Positions 25,039-33,248 of a stretch of 40,710 bases of DNA are shown here, piece after piece (the stretch's first letter is position 1; each line of letters starts with the position of its first letter). The notes under the pieces were generated by a model that saw nothing but the letters and a program-made list of their open reading frames with translations, did not search any database and was not told the origin of the DNA. Origin of the DNA: an uncultured Bacteroidales bacterium (lineage in GTDB: Bacteria; Bacteroidota; Bacteroidia; Bacteroidales; Bacteroidaceae); the NCBI GenBank assembly GCA_937906165.1, contig CALCYA010000118.1:1-40710 (forward strand). Direction: 5' to 3'. Position numbers and translations under genes: made by a program.

Positions 25039-26994
25039 ATGAAAAGAATTACAAAACTGGCTACAATCATAATCCTGTGCATGACAGCCTCATTTGCTAA
25101 AGCACAAGAGTACTCCATAGCATCACCCGACGGTAAGATAAAGGTCACCGTATCGCTTGCCGACGGTATAACATACGAAGTGCACTATGGCAATGAGCCA
25201 GTGCTTGCCGATTGCCGCATGTCACTTAACGTCAACGGCAAAGTGCTCGGTTCTGCGCCATCATTGAAAAGCGTGAGCCGCAAATCGGTAGACAGGGTGA
25301 AACACCCGTTCCTGCATTTTAAATATTCTGAGGTTCCCGACAGGTTCAACCAGATGACACTGAAGATGAAAGGCGGCTATTCCGTTGAGTTCAGAGCATA
25401 CGACGACGGCATAGCCTACCGTTTCGTTACGGATTTGGGTGGCAAGATAGAAATAGAGAATGAGGATATCAGTATATTCTTCCCCGAGGAGACCGACCTT
25501 GTACTGCAGCAGTGCGACAGGTTCAGGACATCATACGAGGAGCGGTACACCTTTGTCAAGGCAAGCGAATGGAAAGAGTCACAGAAGATGGCGCACTACC
25601 CCATCCTTGCCATCACCGCCAAAGGCACAAAGGTGCTAATGAGCGAATCGGACCTCATCGACTACCCGGCAGCATTCTTCCGTAGCAACGATGCCAACGG
25701 CTTCACGGCTGTGTTCCCCAAGGTACCTGCAAAGGAGATACCGCGTAGCGACAAGAGCAATGATATCCTGTTGCGAGAAAAGTACATTGCAAAGACCGAT
25801 GGTACCAGGGAGTTCCCGTGGCGTTACTTCGTGATTACAACCGATGAGGCCGGGCTGGTAGAGACAACGATGACCTGCCGTCTTGCCCGCGATTGCAAGC
25901 TTGACGACGTGTCGTGGATTAACCCGGGGCAGGCAAGTTGGGAATGGTGGAACGGAGCAATCCCATATGGCCCTGACGTTGATTTCAAGGCAGGCCTGAA
26001 TGTAGAGACCTACAAATACTTCATGGACTTCGCATCCAAATACGGCATCCGCTACATTGTGATGGACGAAGGATGGGCAAAAGACAATATGGACCCGTTC
26101 ACCCCTAACCCCGACTGCGACCTGCACGAGATTATTGCACACGGCAACAAGGTGGGTGTGGGAGTCATATTGTGGCTCACCTGGAGATGTGTAGAGGAGA
26201 ACCCCGGACTTTTCGCAAAATTTGCCGAATGGGGAGTGAAAGGCGTAAAGATTGATTTTATGGACCGCAGCGACCAGTGGATGGTCAATTTCTATGAAAG
26301 GACCGTCAAGGAGGCCGCAAAGCATAAGCTTTTTGTGAACTACCACGGTGCATACAAGCCCGCAGGATTGGAATACATGTACCCCAACCTGCTCTCTTAC
26401 GAGGGTGTCACAGGAATGGAGCAGATGGGAAACTGCAAGCCCGAGAACAGCATATACCTTCCTTTCATACGCAATGCCGTAGGTCCCATGGAATACACCC
26501 CTGGAGCGATGAACAGCATGCAGCCCGATAACTATTCGGCACGACGTCCGAACTCCGGCGGCATCGGCACACGCGCCTACCAGATGGCACTGTTTGTGGT
26601 ATTCGAGTCGGGCTTGCAGATGCTTGCCGACAACCCCACACTGTACTATAACAATGACGACTGCACAAGATTCATAACCTCAGTACCGCAGCTGTGGGAC
26701 GACACAAAAGTACTCTCGGCAAAATTGGGAGAACACCTTGTAGTGGCAAAGCGCAGTGGGGACGAATGGTTCATCGGAGGCATCAGTGCCGAGCACAAGG
26801 AGCCCATAGAGCTGGATGTGCCGCTCTACTTCCTGCCCGAGGGCAGGAACCTTACCATAACCTCGTTCGAGGACGGCATAAACGCCGACCGCCAGGCAAT
26901 GCATTACGCAAAGAAGAGCAGGGAGGTGCACAAAGGCGACACAATAAGAATAAGGATGATGCGCAACGGAGGATACGCGGCAGTCATAAAGTAA
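25039..26994 (+). CDS. GH97 glycoside hydrolase, retaining (alpha-galactosidase-type) subgroup
   Basis: A 651-residue exported enzyme of family GH97 with a signal peptide (1-22), an N-terminal beta-sandwich (about 25-275), a TIM barrel (about 290-560) and a C-terminal beta domain. GH97 contains inverting alpha-glucosidases such as SusB and retaining alpha-galactosidases. This protein has Asp406 in GVKGVKIDFMDRSDQ, where the retaining enzymes carry their nucleophile, and Glu455 (LLSYEGV) as probable acid/base, so a retaining alpha-galactosidase-type activity is favoured. It ends the operon, 21 bases before a terminator. Confidence 0.92.
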   Translation: MKRITKLATIIILCMTASFAKAQEYSIASPDGKIKVTVSLADGITYEVHYGNEPVLADCRMSLNVNGKVLGSAPSLKSVSRKSVDRVKHPFLHFKYSEVPDRFNQMTLKMKGGYSVEFRAYDDGIAYRFVTDLGGKIEIENEDISIFFPEETDLVLQQCDRFRTSYEERYTFVKASEWKESQKMAHYPILAITAKGTKVLMSESDLIDYPAAFFRSNDANGFTAVFPKVPAKEIPRSDKSNDILLREKYIAKTDGTREFPWRYFVITTDEAGLVETTMTCRLARDCKLDDVSWINPGQASWEWWNGAIPYGPDVDFKAGLNVETYKYFMDFASKYGIRYIVMDEGWAKDNMDPFTPNPDCDLHEIIAHGNKVGVGVILWLTWRCVEENPGLFAKFAEWGVKGVKIDFMDRSDQWMVNFYERTVKEAAKHKLFVNYHGAYKPAGLEYMYPNLLSYEGVTGMEQMGNCKPENSIYLPFIRNAVGPMEYTPGAMNSMQPDNYSARRPNSGGIGTRAYQMALFVVFESGLQMLADNPTLYYNNDDCTRFITSVPQLWDDTKVLSAKLGEHLVVAKRSGDEWFIGGISAEHKEPIELDVPLYFLPEGRNLTITSFEDGINADRQAMHYAKKSREVHKGDTIRIRMMRNGGYAAVIK

Positions 26995-27015
26995 GCCCTC
27001 CTTATTAAGCCACAA

Positions 27016-27068
27016 GACCCCATTTCACTTAATTTACTTAAAATTATGTAAGGTGGGGTTATTTTTTT
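27016..27068 (+). terminator. Terminator of the glycan operon
   Basis: ACCCCA (27017-27022) pairs with TGGGGT (27054-27059), extended by G-U and A-T pairs, and is followed by a run of seven T. The T run overlaps the -33 box of the next promoter. Confidence 0.75.
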
Positions 27069-27096
27069 GCTTTATTCAAAAATTGTTGTAAGTTTG
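27066..27096 (+). promoter_or_regulatory. Promoter of mutA-mutB
   Basis: TTTG at 27066-27069 and TAAGTTTG at 27089-27096 are 19 bases apart, a full match to the Bacteroidota consensus. Transcription should start near 27103, 55 bases before the mutA ATG. This argues against the upstream in-frame start at 27101. Confidence 0.8.
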
Positions 27097-27157
27097 CTAA
27101 TTGAAAAAATGCACCGTGAGACAAACGTTGTATGCTCAAAACCTTAATAAAATTATT

Positions 27158-29005
27158 ATGGAAAAAGAGAGGCTTTTTAGCGAATTCTCGCCTGTATCGT
27201 CAGAGAATTGGAAAAACAAGATTGTAGAGGACCTGAAGGGTGCCGACTACGACAAGAAAATGATTTGGAGAACGGGAGAGGGGTTCAACGTGAACCCGTT
27301 CTACCGCAAGGAGGACTTGCCCGAGGGATGCGGCACTGCTGCTCCCGGAGAGTTTCCCTACACCCGAGGCAACAGTTGCTGCAACAACTGGCTCATACGC
27401 CAGAGCATAAACATTGCCGATGCGGCCGAGGCCAACGCCAAGGCACGCAAGATGATTGAGGACGGTGTAACATCAATCGCATTCAAGGTAAGGGGCAAAC
27501 TGGTGACTCCTGAATATATACCGGCCCTGCTCGACGGCATCGATGCCGAAAAGGTTGAGCTGAGTTTCAATGTATGCGTGAACAAGACAATGGCGTTCGC
27601 TGCAATGCTGGCAGATTACTACAAAGAGAAAGGTTTTGACCTTGAGAAGGTAAGGGGCACGATAGAATATGACCCTATCGGCAAGGAGCTCCATACAGGC
27701 AAAGTAATAGAGAATTACGCAGACAACATAAAAGGACTTGTTTCAACGCTTGAGGAGCTTCCACGCTACCGTTGCGTTGCCGTGAACAGCGTAAGGCTCA
27801 ACGATGCCGGAGCATACATAACACAGGAACTCGCATACGCCCTTGCATGGGGTAACGAGTATATGCAGGCCATGACAGAGGCCGGAATTCCTGCCGGAAA
27901 GGCCGCAAAAAGAATCAAGTTCAACATGGGAATTTCAAGCAATTTCTTCATGGAGATTGCAAAGTTCCGCGCCGCACGCACATTGTGGGCAAAGATTGTG
28001 GAGCAGTATGAGCCCGAGTGCAGATGTGCATGCAAGATGATTATACACGCCGAAACATCAAAGTTCAACCTCACACTCTTTGACCCGTACGTGAATATGT
28101 TGCGTACACAGACCGAGGCGATGAGTGCTGCTATCGCAGGCGTTGAGGCAATAACAGTGACTCCATACGACTCGGTATATGAGACACCGACTGAGTTTGC
28201 CGAGCGCATAGCGAAGAACCAGCAACTGATTCTCAAGCATGAGAGCCATCTTGACAAGGTTGCCGACCCAGCCGGAGGCTCATATTACATAGAGAGCCTT
28301 ACTGCATCAATAGCAACAGAGGCATGGAGGCAGTTCCTCGCCATTGAGGAGGCCGGCGGTTTCCACAAGGCTGTTAAAGAGGGCCGCATAAAAGCCGAGG
28401 TAGAGGGTGCGGGAGATAACCGCCGCACAGCCCTTGCAAAACGCAAGGAGATTCTGCTTGGTACGAACCAGTACCCCAATTTCAGCGAGACAAGCGACGG
28501 CCGACGTCCAGTGGGCAAGTGTTGCAACTGCGGTTGCCACAGCCAGGAGAATGAGGCTATGACATTGACAACAAAACGATTGGGCGAGGAGTTCGAGCAG
28601 TTACGTTTGGCCACCGAAGAGAGCGGACGCAGACCAAAGGCATTCATGCTTACAATAGGTAACCTTGCCATGCGCCAGGCAAGAGCACAGTTCTCTTGCA
28701 ACTTCCTTGCAACAGCAGGATATGAAGTTATCGACAACCTCGGCTTCAAGAGTGTTGAAGAGGGTGTAGAGGCTGCCCTCAAGGCAAATGCCGACATCGT
28801 AGTCATATGCTCAAGCGATGACGAATATGCCGAATATGCAATCCCTGCATACAATGCAGTGAAGGATAAGGCGATATTCATTGTTGCCGGTGCACCTGCA
28901 TGCAGCGAGGAGTTGCAGAAGGCAGGCATCGAAAACTTCATACACGTGAGAGTGAATGTGCTTGAGACGCTCAAGGCGTTGAATGCAAAGTTGGGTATCA
29001 AGTAA
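27158..29005 (+). CDS. mutA: Methylmalonyl-CoA mutase small (beta) subunit
   Basis: A 615-residue small subunit of methylmalonyl-CoA mutase, the partner of MutB in converting succinyl-CoA to methylmalonyl-CoA for propionate production. The TIM-barrel-like domain fills about 1-440 and a degenerate B12-binding-like domain about 480-615; the latter lacks the DxHxxG cobalamin motif, as expected for a non-catalytic subunit. The linker carries a cysteine cluster (Cys455, 456, 458, 460 and His461). I use ATG 27158, downstream of the mapped promoter; mutB follows after 13 bases. Confidence 0.95.
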   Translation: MEKERLFSEFSPVSSENWKNKIVEDLKGADYDKKMIWRTGEGFNVNPFYRKEDLPEGCGTAAPGEFPYTRGNSCCNNWLIRQSINIADAAEANAKARKMIEDGVTSIAFKVRGKLVTPEYIPALLDGIDAEKVELSFNVCVNKTMAFAAMLADYYKEKGFDLEKVRGTIEYDPIGKELHTGKVIENYADNIKGLVSTLEELPRYRCVAVNSVRLNDAGAYITQELAYALAWGNEYMQAMTEAGIPAGKAAKRIKFNMGISSNFFMEIAKFRAARTLWAKIVEQYEPECRCACKMIIHAETSKFNLTLFDPYVNMLRTQTEAMSAAIAGVEAITVTPYDSVYETPTEFAERIAKNQQLILKHESHLDKVADPAGGSYYIESLTASIATEAWRQFLAIEEAGGFHKAVKEGRIKAEVEGAGDNRRTALAKRKEILLGTNQYPNFSETSDGRRPVGKCCNCGCHSQENEAMTLTTKRLGEEFEQLRLATEESGRRPKAFMLTIGNLAMRQARAQFSCNFLATAGYEVIDNLGFKSVEEGVEAALKANADIVVICSSDDEYAEYAIPAYNAVKDKAIFIVAGAPACSEELQKAGIENFIHVRVNVLETLKALNAKLGIK

Positions 29006-29018
29006 CATACGTACAGCC

Positions 29019-31157
29019 ATGAGAAAAGATTTCAGAAACATAGATATTTTCAGTGCAGCCACAACAACTTGCTGCACAAAGGCAGAAGGCAATGACAACA
29101 ACCTTTGGGAGACACCCGAACAGATAAAGGTCAAGCCTGTATACAGTGCCGAGGATCTCAAGGATATGGAACATCTTGACTATGCAGCCGGTATTCCGCC
29201 GTTCCTGCGTGGTCCCTACTCCATGATGTATGTTTTCCGCCCTTGGACCATACGCCAGTATGCAGGATTCTCTACAGCCGAGGAGAGCAACGCCTTCTAC
29301 CGCCGCAATCTGGCATCGGGACAGAAGGGCCTTTCCGTTGCGTTTGACCTCCCTACACACCGCGGATATAACCCCGACAACGAACGTGTGGTTGGCGACG
29401 TGGGAAAGGCAGGTGTATCAATCTGCTGCATGGAAAACATGGAGCAGCTGTTCGACGGCATCCCGTTGAACAAGATGTCGGTATCAATGACCATGAACGG
29501 TGCTGTACTGCCGGTGCTCGCATTCTACATCAACGCGGCGCTTGAGCAGGGAGCGAAGCTCGAAGAGATGGCCGGTACAATCCAGAACGACATCCTAAAG
29601 GAGTTCATGGTGCGTAACACCTACATTTACCCGCCTGCATTCTCAATGCGCATAATCGGAGACATCTTTGCATATACATCACAGAAGATGCCTAAGTTCA
29701 ACTCCATATCAATCAGCGGCTACCATATGCAGGAGGCAGGAGCATCGGCAGACATCGAGCTTGCATATACCCTTGCCGATGGACTTGAGTACGTGCGCAC
29801 AGGTGTTGAGGCAGGCATTGACATTGATGCCTTCGCACCACGTCTCTCGTTCTTCTGGGGAATAGGCATGAACCCGTTCATGGAGATTGCAAAGATGCGC
29901 GCGGCACGTATGCTGTGGGCAAAGATCATTAAGCAGTTCAACCCCAAGAACCCAAAATCAATGGCACTGCGCACACACTGCCAGACATCGGGTTGGTCGC
30001 TCACCGAGCAGGACCCGTTCAACAATGTGGGCCGCACCGTCATTGAGGCGATGAGCGCTGCCATGGGACATACACAGTCACTGCACACCAATGCGCTTGA
30101 CGAGGCTATCGCATTGCCGACAGACTTCTCGGCACGTATTGCACGCAACACACAGATATACCTTCAGGAGGAGACAAACATATGCCGCGTTGTAGACCCG
30201 TGGGGCGGTTCATACTATGTCGAAAGCCTGACACAGGAGATTGCCGACAAGGCATGGAAACTAATCCAGGAGATTGAAGAGCTCGGCGGTATGGCAAAGG
30301 CCATTGAAACAGGCATTCCGAAGATGCGTATCGAAGAGGCTGCTGCACGCACACAGGCACGCATCGACAGCGGCAAGCAGGTTATTGTAGGTACCAACGC
30401 ATACAGCCTCGCCGAGGAAGAGCCTATCGACATCCTTGAGATTGACAACACCGCAGTACGCGAGGAGCAGCTGGCAGCCATCGCACGCAACCGTGCAGGA
30501 CGCGACGAGGAAGCAGTCAAGGCCGCACTTGCAAAGATTACCGAGTATGCACGCAGCGGCGAGGGCAACCTGCTGGAGGCTGCCGTTGAAGCGGCTCATG
30601 TTCGCGCTACATTGGGAGAGATTTCCGACGCTTGCGAGGAAGTTGCAGGACGTTACAAGGCAATAATCAGAACTATTTCGGGAGTGTATTCAGCAGAAAG
30701 CAGGAACGACGAGCACTTTGAGAAGGCTTGCCGTTTGACAGAGGAGTTTGCAAAGAGAGAGGGCCGTCGTCCTCGAGTCATGATTGCCAAGATGGGTCAG
30801 GACGGTCACGACCGCGGAGCGAAGGTAGTAGCAACGGGATATGCTGACTGTGGCTTTGACGTTGACATGGGCATGCTGTTCCAGACACCGGCCGAGGTTG
30901 CACGTCAGGCTGTGGAGAACGATGTTCACATTGTGGGCGTATCTTCACTTGCAGCAGGTCACAAGACCCTTGTTCCGCAACTAATTGCCGAGCTTGAGAA
31001 ACTTGGCCGTGGCGACATTATGGTATGTGCCGGCGGTGTAATCCCTGCACAGGACTATGACTTCCTGTACAAAGCAGGTGTAGTTGGCATATTCGGCCCC
31101 GGTACAAGCGTATCGAAGGCAGCTTGCGAGCTGATGAACATTCTGCTTGCCGAGTAA
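29019..31157 (+). CDS. mutB: Methylmalonyl-CoA mutase large (alpha) subunit
   Basis: A 712-residue catalytic subunit of adenosylcobalamin-dependent methylmalonyl-CoA mutase. The substrate-binding barrel includes RPWTIRQYAGFSTAEESN, GLSVAFDLPTHRGYN and the CQTSGWSLTEQDPFNN segment. The C-terminal B12 domain has the base-off motif DGHDRG at 595-600, with His597 expected to bind cobalt, then GFDVDMG and the GGVIPAQDY loop. I use ATG 29019; the longer frame from 28983 would overlap mutA. Methylmalonyl-CoA epimerase and the chaperone MeaB are not in the window. Confidence 0.97.
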   Translation: MRKDFRNIDIFSAATTTCCTKAEGNDNNLWETPEQIKVKPVYSAEDLKDMEHLDYAAGIPPFLRGPYSMMYVFRPWTIRQYAGFSTAEESNAFYRRNLASGQKGLSVAFDLPTHRGYNPDNERVVGDVGKAGVSICCMENMEQLFDGIPLNKMSVSMTMNGAVLPVLAFYINAALEQGAKLEEMAGTIQNDILKEFMVRNTYIYPPAFSMRIIGDIFAYTSQKMPKFNSISISGYHMQEAGASADIELAYTLADGLEYVRTGVEAGIDIDAFAPRLSFFWGIGMNPFMEIAKMRAARMLWAKIIKQFNPKNPKSMALRTHCQTSGWSLTEQDPFNNVGRTVIEAMSAAMGHTQSLHTNALDEAIALPTDFSARIARNTQIYLQEETNICRVVDPWGGSYYVESLTQEIADKAWKLIQEIEELGGMAKAIETGIPKMRIEEAAARTQARIDSGKQVIVGTNAYSLAEEEPIDILEIDNTAVREEQLAAIARNRAGRDEEAVKAALAKITEYARSGEGNLLEAAVEAAHVRATLGEISDACEEVAGRYKAIIRTISGVYSAESRNDEHFEKACRLTEEFAKREGRRPRVMIAKMGQDGHDRGAKVVATGYADCGFDVDMGMLFQTPAEVARQAVENDVHIVGVSSLAAGHKTLVPQLIAELEKLGRGDIMVCAGGVIPAQDYDFLYKAGVVGIFGPGTSVSKAACELMNILLAE

Positions 31158-31214
31158 GTGAATGATAGTAATCTGTCCGTCGGCTTGTAAACCTGTCGGA
31201 CTAACGAATAACAA

Positions 31215-31247
31215 GAATGAGGACGACATTACCGGTCGCCCTCATTC
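31215..31247 (+). terminator. Hairpin between mutB and topB, probable terminator
   Basis: gaatgagg-a-cgac pairs with gtcg-c-cctcattc with one internal mismatch and a 7-base loop. The downstream T run is poor, so termination may be partial and topB may be partly read from the mut promoter. Confidence 0.55.
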
Positions 31248-31274
31248 ATACTGAAAATTTAGAGGAGAAATAGA

Positions 31275-33164
31275 ATGATTGTCTGTATAGCCGAGAAGCC
31301 GAGTGTGGCAAAGGAGATAGCGGATGTTTTGGGAGCGAGGAGCCGGCGCGACGGTTACTACGAGGGCAACGGGTATCAGGTGACCTGGACCTTCGGACAC
31401 CTGTGCACGCTCAAGGAGCCTCATGACTACACCCCGATGTGGCAGAGATGGAGCCTCAGCAGCCTGCCCATGATTCCACCGAGGTTCGGTATCAAGCTAA
31501 TTGATGACAGAGGTATAGAAAAACAGTTCAAGATTATCGAACAGCTTATGCAGGCTGCCGACATGATTGTGAACTGCGGTGATGCCGGCCAGGAGGGAGA
31601 GCTTATACAGCGTTGGGTAATGCAGAAAGCGCAGGTTAAATGCGCGGTAAAGCGTCTGTGGGTATCATCGCTGACCGAAGAGGCCATACGCGAGGGATTC
31701 GCGACCCTCAAGGACCAGAGCGAGTACCAGTCACTGTATGAGGCTGGTCTGAGCCGTGCCATAGGCGATTGGCTCTTGGGCATGAACGCGACAAGACTCT
31801 ACACGCTCAAATACGCAAAGAACCGTCAGGTGCTTTCAATCGGCAGGGTCCAGACACCTACACTGGCGATGATTGTAAAACGTCACTTCGAGATAGAGAA
31901 CTTCGTTCCCCAGCAGTATTGGACACTGAAGACATTATACCGAGACACTACATTCAACGTCATACTCAAGAAGAGCGAGGAGGAGCTGATGGCAGAAATC
32001 GAGAAACAGAAGGAGAAAGCTGAGAAGAAAGGAGTTCCCTTTGATGTTTCCGAGGCCTTCAGAAAGGCCGAGGCTGCGAATCCCGGTATTGAGCCTATAA
32101 CAAGCGAGGCACAAGGTGCTGAGATAATGGAACGCATAAAGAATGCTCCATTCACCGTAACGTCCATTGAGAAGAAAGACGGCAAAGAGTTACCACCGTC
32201 ACTCTTTGACCTTGGTCTGTTACAGACAGAGTGCGACAGAAAGTACGGGATACCCATTGATGTCACGTTGCAGACAGTGCAGTCGCTCTATGAAAAGAAA
32301 GTCACGACATATCCGCGTGTTGACACCACATACCTGAGCGATGACATATACCCCAAATGTCCGAACATACTAAGGGGACTGCGCGACTATCAGACACTTG
32401 TTGCGCCATTGGCCGGCAAACCACTCCTGAAGTCAAAGAAAGTATTCGACAACAAGAAAGTAACCGACCACCATGCCATTATACCCACAGGTGTATATCC
32501 GCAGGGACTGACAGACATCGAAAAGAAGGTATATGACTTGATTGCGCGACGCTTCATTGCCGTATTCTACCCCGAATGCAAATTCCAGACAACAACCATC
32601 TATGGAGAGAGCGCCGAGATACCGTTCAAGGCATCGGGCAGGAAAATCATTGATCCGGGCTGGAAAACCGTATTCCAGGGAGATAGCAACGACGAAAAGG
32701 AGGAAAAGGAGATTACGACCTTTAACAAAGGTGAGAGCGGGCCGCACATACCCGAGCTGTTGGAGAAGTGGACACAGCCTCCAAAGCCATACACCGAAGG
32801 TACTCTTGTGCGCGCGATGGAGACTGCCGGAAAGTTCGTTGATGACGAGGAACTGCGCGATGCTATGAAAGAACAGGGTATAGGCCGCCCTGCCACCCGC
32901 GCAGAGATAATAAAGACACTTTACAAACGCAACTACATACAAAAGGCAAAGAAGAACATTGTCGCCACACAAACAGGCATAGAACTCATTGCCACGATAA
33001 GGAACGAACTGCTCAAAAGCGCGGAACTCACAGGACAATGGGAGAAGAAGCTGCGCGACATCGAGAAGAGACAATACGAGGCAAAGACATTCATCGAGGA
33101 GCTGAAAGTGATGCTTACCGGTGTGGTCAATGACGTGCTGCGTGACAATGGCAGTATTGGATGA
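31275..33164 (+). CDS. topB: DNA topoisomerase III (type IA)
   Basis: A 629-residue type IA topoisomerase that relaxes and decatenates DNA through a tyrosine-linked single-strand break. The TOPRIM domain begins at residue 1 (VCIAEKPSVAKEIA) with the acidic DAGQEGELIQRW motif near 103. The active-site Tyr346 lies in KKVTTYPRVDTTYL. The later GIGRPATRAEIIKTL motif is also present. The protein ends after the core without zinc-finger repeats. A gaggag sequence nine bases upstream of the ATG is one of the clearest ribosome-binding sites in the window. Confidence 0.95.
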   Translation: MIVCIAEKPSVAKEIADVLGARSRRDGYYEGNGYQVTWTFGHLCTLKEPHDYTPMWQRWSLSSLPMIPPRFGIKLIDDRGIEKQFKIIEQLMQAADMIVNCGDAGQEGELIQRWVMQKAQVKCAVKRLWVSSLTEEAIREGFATLKDQSEYQSLYEAGLSRAIGDWLLGMNATRLYTLKYAKNRQVLSIGRVQTPTLAMIVKRHFEIENFVPQQYWTLKTLYRDTTFNVILKKSEEELMAEIEKQKEKAEKKGVPFDVSEAFRKAEAANPGIEPITSEAQGAEIMERIKNAPFTVTSIEKKDGKELPPSLFDLGLLQTECDRKYGIPIDVTLQTVQSLYEKKVTTYPRVDTTYLSDDIYPKCPNILRGLRDYQTLVAPLAGKPLLKSKKVFDNKKVTDHHAIIPTGVYPQGLTDIEKKVYDLIARRFIAVFYPECKFQTTTIYGESAEIPFKASGRKIIDPGWKTVFQGDSNDEKEEKEITTFNKGESGPHIPELLEKWTQPPKPYTEGTLVRAMETAGKFVDDEELRDAMKEQGIGRPATRAEIIKTLYKRNYIQKAKKNIVATQTGIELIATIRNELLKSAELTGQWEKKLRDIEKRQYEAKTFIEELKVMLTGVVNDVLRDNGSIG

Positions 33165-33248
33165 CACAAGGTAAAAAGTCGGATGTTTATATAATAAAAA
33201 GCTGTTTTGTCAGTTATAATATAACCGGCACACAGAAACGGACTGGAA

